Positions 23,723 through 39,364 are shown, counted from the first letter of the stretch. The stretch: 64,000 bases of DNA from Polyporus tsugae (GCA_024305745.1 JAHRBS010000012.1:749001-813000); one strand, 5' to 3'. Made by a program: numbers and translations. Notes: a model not told the origin generated them from the letters alone.

Positions 23723-26134
23723 ATGACCAAGTACATTCTCGTGTCTGGCGGTGTCGTCAGTGGCATCGGCAAGGGGGTCATCGGTGCGCAACACGACTAC
23801 CCCTCTCTCCATCCCCAGACCAGCTGTTCAAGCCCACCTTCTAGCCTCCTCCACGGGCTTGCTCCTCAAGACAACGGGCCTCAAGGTCACCGCTATCAAA
23901 ATCGACCCGTACATGAACATCGATGCCGGGACTATGAGGCCGCAGGAGCATGGTGAGGCTTCTGCACAGAAAACGCGTCTGTTTCGTTTCTCTGAGCGCG
24001 GAGTCCCCGTTAGGCGAGGTGTACGTCTTGAACGACGGTGGCGAAGTGGATCTTGATCTAGGCAATTACGAACGCTACTTGAATGTCACCCTGAGTAGGG
24101 ATAACAACATTACCACTGGTAAGATATATCGGGAAGTAATTGAGAAGGAGGTGCGTCCTCCGTTGGTCAACGCCGGCCCTTGTTGCTGAGGAGAAGCGGT
24201 TCCAGCGTCGCGGAGATTACTTGGGCAAGACTGTGCAGGTGCGCTCTAAGCATAATCACCTTTAGCAATATATCTAAGTGCATGCGAAGATTGTGCCTCA
24301 TATCACCAATGCCATCCAAGACTGGATAGAGCGCGTATCGAAGATTCCTGTGGACGATACCGGCGAGGAGCCCGATGTCTGCATCGTCGAAGTGTGTCTC
24401 CGTTCAAATTCACCAGTGAACTTGCTTTCTTATTTCCGTTTAGTTGGGTGGTACGGTCGGGGACATAGAGTCCGCGCCCTTCGTCGAGGCAATGCGACAG
24501 TTCCAGTTCCGCGTCGGTTACGAGAACTTCGCTCTCATTCACGTTTCTCTGGTCCCCGATATGCATGGCGAGCAGAAGACAAAGCCTACACAAACCACTA
24601 TCCATGCATTGCGCGGTCTTGGGCTTCTGCCTGACCTGGTTAGTTCGGTTCCCGGTGGATTTTCTGTTATACACTGACAGTCACAATAGATCGCGTGTCG
24701 AGTGGTCGTCCAAAAACCCCTAGAGCCTGCAACAAAAAACAAGATCTCTATGTTCTGTCATGTCGCGCCCGAACAGGTTGTCGGCGTCCACGACGTCTCC
24801 TCCGTGTACCATGTCCCCCTCCTTCTTCAGTCCCAGGGTATTATCGAGTACCTCGAAAAGCGATTGAAACTCGCATCCATCAAGATCACCCCGCAAATGC
24901 AAGAACGGGGCACCTCATTAGCCAAGCGCTGGCGTGAGCTTACAACACGGTACATGACACCCTAATCTTGAGGGAATGGGTTCCGCCTGACTTTTATTCA
25001 AGACAAGAACGCCTCTTTGAGAGCGTGACTATTGCCCTGGTTGGCAAGTATACAGACATGCAGGACTCGTACATGTCCGTCGTGAAGTCATTAGAACACT
25101 CCGCTTTCCGATGCAACAGAAAACTGATCCTCAAGGTATGTCCTATTGCCATGTGCTCTGCGTAGCCCTTGAATCTCACATGTCATGCGGATAGTGGGTC
25201 GATTCTTCTGACCTCGAGCCTGATACCCAACTTGCAAGCCCTGCGAAGTACCACGATGCGTGGAAAGCTGTTGTTTCAGCGAAGTGCGTTTATCTTCTAT
25301 GTATTCGCTGACTAGCATTTTGAAATTGGATATTTCTCTAGTGGTATCCTCGTACCTGGTGGTTTCGGAAAGCGCGGCACAGAGGGCATGATGCTCGCGA
25401 TCAAGTGGGCGCGCGAGAAGCATATCCCTTTCCTCGGCATCTGCCTAGGCTTCCAGCTCGCCGTCGTCGAGTTCGCGCGCAACGTCTGTGGCTTCGCCGG
25501 TACGTCCCCCACAACCACACCTCCTCGGGCCCACTGCTGACACGTCCGGTCGGCCCCCGCAGGCGCGACCTCGACCGAGTTCGACGAGAAGACACCGCAG
25601 CCGATTATCATCTTCATGCCCGAGATCTCGCGGACGCACATGGGCGGCACCATGCGCCTCGGCCTCCGCCCGACCGTCTTCGACGCCGACTCAGACTCCG
25701 CCACCGGCGCGCACCCTTCCTCCGTGCGCAAGCTCTACGGCGGCGCCCCGAAGATCTGGGAGCGCCACCGGCACCGGTACGAGGTGAACCCCGAGTACAT
25801 CGCGCGCCTCACGGAGTGCGAGGGGGGCTTGCGCTTCGTGGGCAAGAGCGAGAGCGGCGACCGCATGCAGGTGCTCGAGATGCCAGGCCACCCGTACTTC
25901 GTCGGGCTGCAGGCGCACCCCGAGTTCTGCACGCGACCCCTGAACCCGAGCCCGCCCTTTTTGGGCCTCGTCGCGGCTGCGGCAGGGGGCGGGGTGCTCG
26001 AGGAGCAGCTGGAGGGGCAGATGCGGAGCTTCAAGCCCCCGCATCCGGAGGACGCAATGGTTGCGGAGGATATCTTGAGGCACGATTCGCCGAGGCCTGC
26101 TGGGGAGGAGGCGATCCTGAGGTCGGAGCAGTGA
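23723..26134 (+). CDS. URA7: CTP synthase
   Basis: Makes CTP from UTP, ATP and glutamine, the last step of pyrimidine nucleotide synthesis. ATG 23723 gives [18 protein letters not shown], the canonical start; an in-frame upstream ATG at 23636 is less likely. Synthetase domain: [81 protein letters not shown] and [19 protein letters not shown]. Glutaminase domain: [15 protein letters not shown], nucleophile Cys in [17 protein letters not shown] (about 25430-25480) and the His/Glu pair in [12 protein letters not shown] (about 25905-25940). Roughly nine short introns, for example 23782-23842 ending CTTCTAG. The extended Ala/Gly-rich and acidic C-terminus to 26134 is typical of fungal enzymes. Confidence 0.95.
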
Positions 26135-26523
26135 GGCGGTGGGGCATGATGCACAACAAGCACCCGAAGATAGAGGACGGGTGGTGATCGAGGCCGTAGA
26201 GGGTCCGTGTTGGCAATTTTCGCGGGTTTGCATATAGCTCTATGTAGACAGTCATCGGACGATCGTCATCTTGTAGTAGACCTCTTGTGTCATCTCATGG
26301 CCAATTGATTAGTACGAATGCCAGCTAGATTGTATTGGCAAGCCCTGCAGAAGCTAGGGCGAAGTTCGAACACCGTGCAACCGTGATGTATACAATACAA
26401 TTGATTCTACTTGCAATATTGACAGCAATACTGGTTACATCGGACAGATGATTGCGAGCAAAACGTACAAACGATACTTCCTCTATTCTCGTCCACAACC
26501 CCCCACGTAGCGCATAGCTCGGA
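26135..26523. other. Convergent intergenic region
   Basis: 389 bp shared by the 3' ends of the CTP synthase and CSN5 genes. No coding signal. Confidence 0.5.
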
Positions 26524-27929
26524 TCAACCGATCGACATGGCGGTGTCGACGATGTCCCCAACATTCACTGCAGCGGTCCCGCTGCTGGCGCCGAGACGGG
26601 ACGAAAAAATGATGTCTTTCAGGACCTGCGCGATGAGTCCATGTTGTGCTTCCGACGCAATCTTGTCGCTGCAAGTGAAAGCAATCAGCACACACGACAA
26701 GTAGCATGGATGCTGAACCAACCTATCCTTCACCGCCTTCGATAGGGCGCTCTCTTGGTTTTTGTCTTGCGGCTTCTGCTTGATCACGGCTTTCTCGTCG
26801 ATGAGGATAGGAGCAGGTGGACGGGTACTGGGTACAGAGGTTTGTGCTTTGGTGAGCTTCTGGTGGAGATCAGACAGCTGGTTGGCGGCATATGCGCGGT
26901 TCTGCGACGACAAATCAGCCCTTCCTCTACAATAACAACAAAGAAGCCATGCACCGAGATGAGCGCACTCTGGCTCAGAGTGTTCACCCAGTACTTGTTC
27001 CACAACAGCCCGAGCAGCTCCGAGTCCAGCGACGACTTGAAGATCTGCACTTCGAGTGGGTAGTACTGGTTCGCGTGGACACCAAAATCCTCGATCTTGT
27101 TGAGCGGGATGCTTTGGTACTCGCCGCTCGCCGCGTCTGCAGGGGTGTAGTTCTCGGGGTACGTGCGGAACGCGCCGATGTCGACCTTGCCGGCGGAGAT
27201 GGTGCGGTTGGGGTCGATGACGACGGCGACGAACGGGTCCTGGAACTTCTGGTTCTGCATCTGCGTGTTCACGTCGATGCCGGAGAGCCAGCAGCCGTAG
27301 CCGGGGTGGGAGTGGTACCAGCCGATCGCGTTCTCCAGGCGGGATACCTGAGGGGTGGCGTAGGTTGATACGGGGATAGGAGGCGCAAACAAAGGATGAA
27401 AAAGGTACCTGTTCACTGCCCTGGACGTACTGGACCATGTACTCATTCGCCTCGTTCTGCGCGTTCACTCGCGTTTCCGTTCCTTGCACGGGGAGCGCGA
27501 AGGAGTCGATCACCACTAGAGAGCGCCCGACGACCTTGCCCTGCATGATGCCCATGATCTCGTATGGCACACCTGAGCGTGCATGGATGGCCTGGGGGAA
27601 GGGGTGAGCATACGACCGGCTGTGGCGCGAGGAAAATAGGGTGCGTACCATCTTGATCAACGCGACTGCCGAGATCTTGCAAACCTGGAAGTATCGTGGA
27701 CTAGCATAAACCAACGTTTCTTCAGCATCTCGCCCAGTCAGTGCGATAGGGAGTGTCGGGCAGGGGCGTATTGGGGTAAAGGTACTTACTCGCGAACCCA
27801 TGGCTTCTCGTTGTTTATCCTCCTGTTCTCCACGGGGTCGTATTTGAATATCTCATCCTGGGCATTGAGCTCTTTGACGTCGTTTGCAAGATTGAAGGTC
27901 TTGAGAGCGATGCCAGATCCTGAGGCCAT
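26524..27929 (-). CDS. RRI1: COP9 signalosome subunit 5 (JAMM deneddylase)
   Basis: Catalytic metalloprotease of the COP9 signalosome; removes Nedd8/Rub1 from cullins and so resets cullin-RING ligases. ATG 27929 gives [17 protein letters not shown] followed by [19 protein letters not shown]. The MPN domain has [30 protein letters not shown] with the catalytic Glu, and the full JAMM motif [14 protein letters not shown] (about 27290-27332). [25 protein letters not shown] and the long C-terminal extension ([29 protein letters not shown]) follow. The last exons include [14 protein letters not shown] and end DTAMSIG-stop at 26524. Introns are short. It shares a 202 bp promoter region with the gene at 28132. 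Confidence 0.94.
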
Positions 27930-28131
27930 GACTGTTCAGTCCATCCGCGACCTGCGAATCCACCTAAGCCGCATACAGCTTGCGTATATGGTACCCGTGA
28001 GATGTTTTCTCCTTATTCATCTCGGCTACAAATAGACGCCCATTTGCCGAGCGTCAGCAAAGGACACTGCCTGAGACTCAGTGAGAGTCAGAGCGTCCTC
28101 GACAGGCTCGACTCCATGCTCGACGTCGTGC
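27930..28131. promoter_or_regulatory. Compact bidirectional promoter region
   Basis: Only 202 bp separate the divergent start codons of CSN5 (27929) and the oxidoreductase-like protein gene (28132), so both promoters and 5' leaders must fit or overlap here. No TATA box is evident. Confidence 0.55.
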
Positions 28132-28898
28132 ATGTCCCTCCCACGTCTCTGCCGTCCCCTTCCTCGACTACAGCATCGTAACGCTACTTGCCCCATATTT
28201 CCCGCTCATAGCATCATCACGGTTCGGGGTCTATCTGCCCATGCACTCTCTACCCCGCTTGGCGATCCCTCCTCGTCTTCCACCTTCCCCGCCGTCGACC
28301 AGAAGAAGCTCAGGCGTCTGAAGTATCCATCTCGTGGAGGTCAAGATCTTTCGAAACGATACCAACGCCTTGAGCGCTCGATACGCGGGAAGACTTTTTA
28401 TGACCGCGGCATTGAGCACTTCGAACGCTCCGGAGGACCTGCACCATACACCAAGGCGAACGTTCAAGCGGCGAATACGGCGACAGGCAAGCTCACTCAA
28501 CGCATATTTCGCGGCTTCGTCGTCCCGGACGGTCCCAAGCCACCAGCAGATGATGGTACGTCTCATTTCTTTTAGCTTGCTGAGCGTGACTTCATTCCTT
28601 TTCGCAACCAGAATGTTGCATGTCCGGCTGTGCTATCTGCGTATACGACCTGTACGACGAGGCTCGTACCGATTACATACAAGCCATGGACAAGCTTCGC
28701 GCCGACCTGACCACGTTGGGTTTTCCGGAAAGCGAGTGGCCTATTGATATCCGGCGCGACGGACAAGGCAGCCACCCCGCTACAGCGTCGAGGTCAAATG
28801 CAAACGCCTCGCTCAGTGCATTTGAGCAGCTAGAGTTTGCACTCAAGGCGAAGCGAGTGGACACGTCGGGGAGCACGACCGTCATGCAGGGGGGTTAG
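28132..28898 (+). CDS. Oxidoreductase-like domain protein, probably mitochondrial
   Basis: Two exons, 28132-28555 and 28612-28898, join in frame to 236 residues. The N-terminus MSLPRLCRPLPRLQHRNATC lacks acidic residues and is Arg-rich, like a mitochondrial presequence (inference). The core motif is created across the intron: PADDECCMSGCAICVYDLYDE, the Cys-rich signature of the small oxidoreductase-like domain (CC-x2-GC-x2-C-x-YD). Its biochemical role is not established. The middle region RLKYPSRGGQDLSKRYQRLE is basic. The tail (TASRSNANASLSAFEQLEFALK) is predicted helical and ends before TAG 28896-28898. It is divergently transcribed from CSN5. Confidence 0.85.
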
Positions 28899-32265
<3,367 letters not shown>

Positions 32266-34305
32266 ATGTCCTCCTCGCGCAAATCAACCACGAAGAATGC
32301 ATCGACCAAATTGAACAGTATTGGCACCGACACGGCTTTGGTCGCAACGTCGCAGATCTCGCGCTTCCACAACGACACGCTCGTCACTCTCTCCAATGAC
32401 ATCGACCTTAAGGGCGTGCACATCGCGATTGGCCCTCGCATCCTCCTCAATTCCGCGAACCTCCGCCTCTTCCGCGGGGTGCAGTACGGGCTCGTCGGGC
32501 AGAACGGTATCGGAAAGTCGACGCTCCTCAAGTGCATCGGCTACAACCTCCTGGCGGGCTTCCCCTCGAACGTGCGCGTGCTGTACGTCGAGCAGCTCGA
32601 GGGCGCGGACATGACCAAGAGCGTCGTACGCTTCGTCATGGACGCGGACTACAAGGCCGCGCGGGTCCGCCGGGAGCTGAAGATCCTGCAGGGCGCGCTC
32701 GAGGCAGAGGACCCCGAGGAGGTCGCGCGCGCGATGCGCGGCATCCGACTCGAGCGGACGAAGGAGGATCTTGAGGCCGCGGACAAGGTTGCGCTGGAGA
32801 GGAGTGGTGCTCGGGGCAAGGAGGCGAGGAACGAGCTTATAAAGCAGGAGAAGCGTGTCGAAGCCATGGTCGCCGCCAACGAGGACGCGCTATCCCCGTC
32901 GGAGGTCACCCGCGCGACGGTCGAGGCGCAGGAGCTGCTGACCGAGCTCTTCGCTGCGATCGAGCTTCATGGTGAAGAGGCGGCCGAGGCTAAGGCGCGG
33001 GGCATCTTGAAGGGCTTGCGCTTCCCATTGGATTGGCACGACCGCCCGCTCGGAGAGCTCTCCGGGGGATGGCGAATCCGCGTCGCGTTGGCGTCAGCGC
33101 TGCACATCGAGCCCGATATCCTTCTCATGGACGAGCCCACCAACCACCTTGACCTCCCTGCGATCGTCTGGCTCCAGGACTACCTCTCCCAGCTCTCCGA
33201 TACGACCACCGTCACCGTCTCCCACGACCGTGCGTTCCTCAATGCCGTCGTAGATGAGATCATCGTGTTCAGGAACCAGACACTCACGTACCACACCGGA
33301 AACTTCGACGAGTACCTCGAAAACACCGAGGAGAAGCAGAAGTACATGGAGCGGATGGCCGCAGCGCTGGAGCGGAAGAAGAACGCGGCGGAGAGGGGTA
33401 TACAGGCCGCGACGTCGCAGGCACGGAAGGCCGGGGATGACAAGAAGATGGCTCAGATGGCCTCGCGCAGCCGCAAGCTGGACCGTATGGGCATGGAGGT
33501 CAACGAGAAGGGCCACCGGTTCAAGCTCAACCGCGATCGCGTTGGCTACTATACCGACACTCGATCCGACATCGAGGTCGAACAGGCGGAGCAGGGCCCG
33601 ACCTGGAGCATCCCCGATCCCCTCCCCCTCCGCCAAGGAGGCGCAATCATCGAGGCCGAGCTAGTCAGCGTCGGGTACGATAGGAAAAAGCCAGCCATGC
33701 TTGCCAACGTCACCCTGAACGTCGGTCAGGACGCCCGCGTCGCTATCGTTGGCGCGAACGGTAGTGGGAAGACGACCCTGGTCAAGGCCCTCATTGGGGA
33801 CTTAGTACCCTTGAAAGGGAAGATCAGCCGACACCCTACCGCGAAGATAGGGTACTTTACTCAGAACCACGTCGACGAGCTCCACCAGTACCGCACCGAG
33901 ACTTCTGCGCTTTCTCTCATCAAGGAGCGACACCCGGAGTATTCGGAGCAGGAGTATCGTTCGCACCTGGGCAAGTACGGGATCAGGGCCAACGCGCTTC
34001 AGCCGCTGCACTCCCTCAGCGGAGGCCAGAAGGTCCGGGTCGCGTTCGCGTTGGCTACGTTTGGATCGTCTCCCCATCTGCTCGTTTTGGACGAGCCTAC
34101 GAACCACCTTGACTACTTGACGACGGAGGCGCTTCTGGAAGCGTTGAAGGAGTACAACGGGGCTGTGCTGGTCGTGTCGCACGATCAGTTCTTCGTCTCT
34201 GAGGTTGCGGAGCAGGTGTACGCGGTGAAGAAAGGCCAGCTCGTGCATTTGGAGGGCGGCATGGAGGAGTACGTCAAATCGTGCCGGAAGCGTCGACTGA
34301 AATGA
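32266..34305 (+). CDS. ABC-F family ATPase (translation-associated), intronless
   Basis: Soluble twin-ATPase protein of the ABC-F class, which acts on ribosomes or translation factors; it has no TM helices. ATG 32266 gives MSSSRKSTTKNASTKLNSIG, 679 residues. The first nucleotide-binding domain has Walker A GLVGQNGIGKSTLL, signature LSGGWRIRVALA and Walker B ILLMDEPTNHLD. The linker is a charged helical pair (EEKQKYMERMAAALERKKNAAERG). The second domain has Walker A IVGANGSGKTTL, signature LSGGQKVRVAFA and Walker B LLVLDEPTNHLD, with switch His in VSHDQFF. The C-terminus ends KSCRKRRLK. Lack of introns in the coding region is unusual here. Whether it is closest to Gcn20, Arb1 or another fungal subgroup cannot be settled by eye. 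Confidence 0.9.
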   Translation: MSSSRKSTTKNASTKLNSIGTDTALVATSQISRFHNDTLVTLSNDIDLKGVHIAIGPRILLNSANLRLFRGVQYGLVGQNGIGKSTLLKCIGYNLLAGFPSNVRVLYVEQLEGADMTKSVVRFVMDADYKAARVRRELKILQGALEAEDPEEVARAMRGIRLERTKEDLEAADKVALERSGARGKEARNELIKQEKRVEAMVAANEDALSPSEVTRATVEAQELLTELFAAIELHGEEAAEAKARGILKGLRFPLDWHDRPLGELSGGWRIRVALASALHIEPDILLMDEPTNHLDLPAIVWLQDYLSQLSDTTTVTVSHDRAFLNAVVDEIIVFRNQTLTYHTGNFDEYLENTEEKQKYMERMAAALERKKNAAERGIQAATSQARKAGDDKKMAQMASRSRKLDRMGMEVNEKGHRFKLNRDRVGYYTDTRSDIEVEQAEQGPTWSIPDPLPLRQGGAIIEAELVSVGYDRKKPAMLANVTLNVGQDARVAIVGANGSGKTTLVKALIGDLVPLKGKISRHPTAKIGYFTQNHVDELHQYRTETSALSLIKERHPEYSEQEYRSHLGKYGIRANALQPLHSLSGGQKVRVAFALATFGSSPHLLVLDEPTNHLDYLTTEALLEALKEYNGAVLVVSHDQFFVSEVAEQVYAVKKGQLVHLEGGMEEYVKSCRKRRLK

Positions 34306-35618
34306 CGACAGAGCGTCCTAAGCAATTTATCGCGAACGTGTCATCGACTCTAGGTCTATAGTAGCTGTTGGCTCATTGAGGAGTACTATGGAAGAAACGG
34401 TGGTTACGGCTGCCAGTGCAGTTGGTGGCAGATTCCAGGCCTGCCCAGTATCCGAGGTATACTTATAAGCGCTGATGGTGATGGCGGACACGTACAGTTA
34501 TTCAAACTTCAAGTGGCTTGAAGGCAGATGTGGCCTTGGGCTTACCAGGTTAATCCAGATATTCACTCGCTGAAGACCGGGTGCCAAGGTTCAACCATGA
34601 TGGGAAACGCGCTGAGGGCAGTCCGCCGTAGGTGCGACTTCAGATTGTTGTTGGGAACTGTAGATATTGAGATTCATGTGACCGTAGGGACTACATATGT
34701 TGTAAGTTACTGTATCTTAGGATAATATACCAAGCATTGCAAACTGGGAGTCAAAACTCGTCGTCTAGAATAAGTCTGCAAGGATCATAGTGCGGAGGGT
34801 GAGTGTCCCAATGAAAGTTGACAGATTGTGCAGAGGACACGCCGGAGCAACGCTGGGGTTGCGAAGTTGCATTACCCGCTGCACGTTAACTTCCTTGGTA
34901 GCGTGAGCCCACACGCAACTTCGCTTTGGAAAACAAATGTATGAAACGCGAGAAAGCGAGACGTCCTCTTTCAGCACGGTGTCCCTCCATCTTGAGATTC
35001 CATGATCTCCACGATCAGCAGCCAGGGTTAAGTGAAGATTCGCATATATTTATATTTCGAGCATCGAGACGCATAACGCAGTACAGCAAAGGAGGAATAT
35101 ATAGCAAGCTGTGGGTGTCGAGGATGCAAAGATCGTGGAGGCGCGATCGGGCATATGTCCGAACAGACAGGGATGTAGACGGGAGCAGTCGCGGCAGGTG
35201 TCAAGAAAGGACTGGAGAGGTATTTTTACAGCGCGGACGTCGTGGTGTTCACTGGACAAGGTGCGGGTTGGGAATATTTGGATTGGGATTCAAGCTCGAG
35301 TCGAGGGGGGAAGGAGCCCAGCGCCTACAAGATCTATTCGGGCGCTTGATAGATATTGAGGCTCCGACAAAGTCAGCAAACTCTATTTCCACCGCGAGAA
35401 CGTCTCGAGGTCGTCAACGCCATCGTCAACGCCAGACATCAAGGGTAAGCCGGTCTCTCTCTCAAAGTGAGTATCTGTCGCTGTCATACACTCCTCGGGC
35501 TTCGTCTGCTGCCTCTCCATGTGGAAACTTTGCAACGCTCGCTGGATTCGACGCTGGATGGCCTCCTTGTGCTCCGGATGAAGGACTCGTGCTTACTCCT
35601 TTTGCCTCTACACTCCAG
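34306..35618 (+). other. Intergenic region and probable eL20 leader
   Basis: 1.3 kb. No protein-coding exon is supported. CACTCCAG immediately precedes the eL20 ATG, so the leader probably contains an intron ending at 35618, as in many fungal ribosomal protein genes. Repeated GTCAACGCCA-like sequence at 35411-35433 may belong to the leader. Confidence 0.4.
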
Positions 35619-36373
35619 ATGCCTTTCCAAGAATTCCAGGTCGTCGGCCGCCACCTGCCCACGGAGCAGGATCCCGCCCCCAAGATTTACCGCATGCGCA
35701 TTTTTGCCCCCAACGAGGTCGTCGCCAAGTCGCGCTTCTGGTACTTCCTGAGGTACGTCCTGTGTCCAATCTCTGCCAAATTTGCGATTTGCGCCGGTTC
35801 CTCGCCACCCCTCCCTCCCTTGCGCCCGCATACGATACTGACGTTTTTCCTAGGCAATTGAAGAAGGTTAAGAAAGCCAGTGGTGAGATCATTGGCGTCA
35901 ACGTTGTGTGTATTTTCCCCTTGCAGCCGTTCAAGTGGCAGGCGGAGTAGGGTCTAATCGCCGTCCCTGGGACGTGCCGCTCTAGATTCAAGAGAAGAAG
36001 CCCCTCAAGATCAAGATTTTCGGCATCTGGCTCCGCTACGACTCGCGTAGCGGCACCCACAACATGTACAAGGAGTTCCGCGAGCTCAGCCGTGCGGACG
36101 CCGTCAAGGCCCTCTACCAGGATATGGCTGCCCGTCACCGCGCGCGTTTCCGGTCCATCCACGTACGTTTCTACTGTTTCGCATTGGCTGCGTTGGGAGG
36201 GTACTAACGACGGACCCATTAAGATTCTCCGCGTCGTCGAGGTCGAGAAATCCGATGACGTTCGCCGCCCCTACATCAAGCAGCTGATGGTCCCCAAGCT
36301 CAAGTTCCCCCTTCCTCACCGTGTCCAAAAGGTCCGCTCGACGTTCGTCGCACACAGGCCCTCGACTTTCTAA
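35619..36373 (+). CDS. rpl20: 60S ribosomal protein eL20 (L18a)
   Basis: Structural protein of the large ribosomal subunit. Exons 35619-35752, 35854-35905, 35986-36162 and 36224-36373 sum to 513 nt and 170 residues, matching the family length. Motifs: [94 protein letters not shown], then [19 protein letters not shown] and final RPSTF. The last intron has a textbook branch site (TACTAAC at 36202-36208). The donor of intron 2 could be three bases earlier (AAC|GTT), which would drop one Val. Confidence 0.96.
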
Positions 36374-37007
36374 GTTGCGTCTGTATGACCTTTGGGTGGT
36401 GGGCGTTGGACGTCAAAATCATCGTCAGCTTGCTTTCGCATCACATCACTGTTTTACCCTACATGCATATGACGATATGAATGTATGTTGCGTCATGTAC
36501 GCGTTGCTGTCCTTTCGCGCTTCTCCCCTCCGCTTGGTGGACCCTCGCGTACAGGCCCGTATAACTGGGAGGATCGGAGGTGTCCCCTAGTAGACGCGAA
36601 GTTGATATCGCCCATCTCAGTGTGATACCGACTCTTCTTACGCTACCCCCTGGTACCCGTATCGTGCTGTGGCAAGTCCCGGGTCGGTATATTGAATGAA
36701 TCGCGGGAAAGCATGGATAGTCACTAGTCAACATGGAAACCGCTAGAAGTACACATCGAACCGCCGAAAGAGGGACCCTTGTGTTTCAAATGTAGAGAAG
36801 AGAGCACTGCGTATAGCACACACCAAGTTCGCAAGGTGAAACATGGCATCGCAGCCCAGCTGCATGGAAAGCAACACAAAAAATGGGACGATATACATAC
36901 CAGATACATGCTAATCAATACTGCGCATGCTGATAGGTCGCGCACTAGCCCTCCTGCAACGTCGACACAACACTCTGTCGCAATCTGAGCAAGCCTTGCG
37001 TGGGATG
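36374..37007. other. Convergent intergenic region
   Basis: 634 bp between the 3' ends of the eL20 gene and the first RBR gene. No gene was recognised. Confidence 0.5.
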
Positions 37008-39056
37008 TCAGTCTTGCCGCACCAGGAACCAAAGGATTGCATTACTCACGACGACAGCTCTGACCTCGTCGCACGTATCGCACAAAAATACTCTGACTCC
37101 AAGCTCCATATTGATGTTGTCGTGTGCGCACCCAGGAGTACGCAAGCGCTGCGACGAAGGGAGCTCGAGGGAATCCCTGGGCGTGCGAGAATCGACCGTA
37201 GACGACGATGAGGCGTTGGTTCTGGCGCGTGCAATCCTGCTTGGCCCAGCGACCGGCATGTCCGCATCTTCGTCGACGAAAGGAAGACCGGATATCGGCC
37301 GACGCTCGCGAGAGGCAACGTGCACGATGATGTACCGCCGTGGCGCCTCCTCGCCTTCGTCTCCGGGGAAAGGGAGGATGCGGTAGGCACGGCGCTGCTG
37401 CCGGCTCGTAGTGGACGAGGTGCGCTCCTCGTGCAACAGCGCCGCCCTCGGCTCTCGCTCTCTCGGGGCGTCTGGAACCAAGGGTAAGGAGCGGTTTCGA
37501 CGAATCTGATCTGGGTTGCGGGGCGCTGCCGCAGGGGGTGGAGGGATGCGGATGGGAGGGGGGCGCTCCCTGCGCCGACGATTCAGAATGGGCACCACGG
37601 CGGGGGGCGGCTCCTCGTCCGGGTCCGGGACGACCAGGTCAGGCTCCTCCCACTGGGGGCAGGCGCACGTCTTCCAGCGCGCGCTGCACCGGTAGCAGAA
37701 CTGCGTCTTGCAGCGGCACGTCATGTGGTAGCAGCCGTGGTTCAGCTCGACCATCGTCGCGCACCCGGGGCATCGTGCCCAACCGACGTCCCTGGCGAGC
37801 TTGATCGCGGTCCGGTCCACCTCGCTGTCGGCGCAGAGGTGCTTGGACCCGGGCTCGACTGCGTTTTTGCAACGGAGGCATGTGATAGTGCCGCAACCTG
37901 GTGCAGGGCACTTGCGAGAGGGTTGGTCCCAAAGGCTATGATTACGATCCTGCTGCGCGGCGAGGAAGCGGCTGCACGATGGCTTCGCGCAGTATACGCG
38001 GTTCTGGACGCTGAACTCCCTGCGTTTATCCTCGAACGTGGATTGGAGCCGATCGGAAAGGTGTCCCCATACGGACGTGAGGGGGATAGATCTACGACAG
38101 CAGCTTGGTGGGAAGAGGGACTCGTCCTTGGTCGCCGCGTCGAACAGCTGTCTGATGCATTCGATATCGTAGTAGTGACCGCAGGGTGCGCGGATTGAAG
38201 GTCCGCGTATTCGTTCCATGCAAGTGACACATTCGTGCCTGAACGAGCTAACATGACATTTCCAATGCCGCTCATGGACAGGAAGCGCAATAAGACTCAC
38301 CGGCGCGATAGACCGTCACGAATCCTGATGACGGGAGATACAGTGACCGCAACCAGTGCTTGTCTCGACGGGGAGGCCACTCTGATTGTGGAAAATGCCC
38401 TCCGTGCGGCCCCAAGAACATTCAGGTTCCTGCTCATTCGTCCGAGGTCTAGTCTGGGGCGGTTCCTCAATGGGGGCATTAGAGCACCATCTCGAACGCC
38501 TGTTGGTCTCATACCGTAGAAACGTTGGGAGAGCCAGCGACCGACTCCGACTCCGAATATTGACAGGCTCGTGTTGGGCACCGAGTCGAGGGCGATCCAT
38601 GCGGCGGGGCAGAGGAAAATGGTTGTGAGCAACCTCTCTATGCGTGGTGCATGACGTCAGTCAGTCCTTGGCACAGAGCATCGTAACGGACCTCTCCTCT
38701 TCTTCCTGGAGCCGTACGGCAAGGGCTCTGTCGCCGTGAAAGATGTCCAAAGCACGGATCTCCTCGATGGCAAGGCGTGTGGCTAGGCGTTCGTCCTCCT
38801 CCAGCATTCGTCTAGTTTGAGGCCCTCGTGCTCGACTCGGAGTGGATGGTGGCGGATCAGGGCGTCGCGGGACTTGGACGAGCATGCTAGAGTCCAGAGA
38901 ACAACGGTCACGTTCAATGTTCAGCGAGGACGGGAGCTGCGGTACTCGAGCTGCAGTTATCTCCCCCGTGTTCGCAGCCGCACGTGTGAACCGAAAGGGC
39001 AAACCGTGAACCTTATGCCATTCTTCAGGGTGACAGCGGGGTAAAGGGTCTATTGT
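37008..39056 (-). CDS. RBR-type E3 ubiquitin ligase, tandem copy 1
   Basis: RING-IBR-RING protein; such ligases pass ubiquitin through a Cys thioester. The main exon (about 38248-37008) begins HECVTCMERIRGPSIRAPCGH (RING1), then VYCAKPSCSRFL and CPAPGCGTITCLRC (IBR), then WARCPGCATMVELNHGCYHMTC with FCYRCSARWKTCAC (Rcat). The catalytic Cys corresponds to HGCYHM. An intron ending at 38249 links it to DGLSRR. Upstream exons carry EEWHKVHGLPFRFTR and DERLATRLAIEEIRALD, a helical N-terminal region usual in fungal RBR proteins. The C-terminal tail is long and Pro/Arg-rich (RRRERPPPIRIPPPP). The start and the first exon joins are unresolved; ATG 38885 is one option but homologous-looking sequence extends further upstream. 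Confidence 0.75.
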
Positions 39057-39364
39057 GGCCTACGATGTGGTTCCTCATTTCCGCTGAGGTGAACCACAGG
39101 CGATAAGCCGCAGATACTCTCAGAAAAGGGAATAAGCAGGTCGTGGATCGTGGAAGAGCAGTAATCGCCCACAGACGCCCACAAAGCTCGCCCATGAATG
39201 GGCCTGCGGGTGGCAGTGATGGTGTTCGTACGTACGCACCTCCTCGTATTATTAGTGACTTTCAAATCGTGTAAACGCCTCCGACAATTATAGAAAACAC
39301 ATTGAACTGGTAATCACAAAGAACTGCAACCCTAAAACTAGGATAATGTCTACTGATCACTCAT
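39057..39364 (-). other. Spacer between RBR copies 1 and 2
   Basis: About 300 bp. It may contain the true 5' end of copy 1, since the frame reading DPLPRCHPEEW enters from this side. Otherwise nothing recognisable. Confidence 0.35.

Noticed and set aside
35097..35360. Open frames upstream of eL20
   Set aside because: Likely leader or intergenic sequence; not conserved-looking and overlaps the probable 5' leader intron region.
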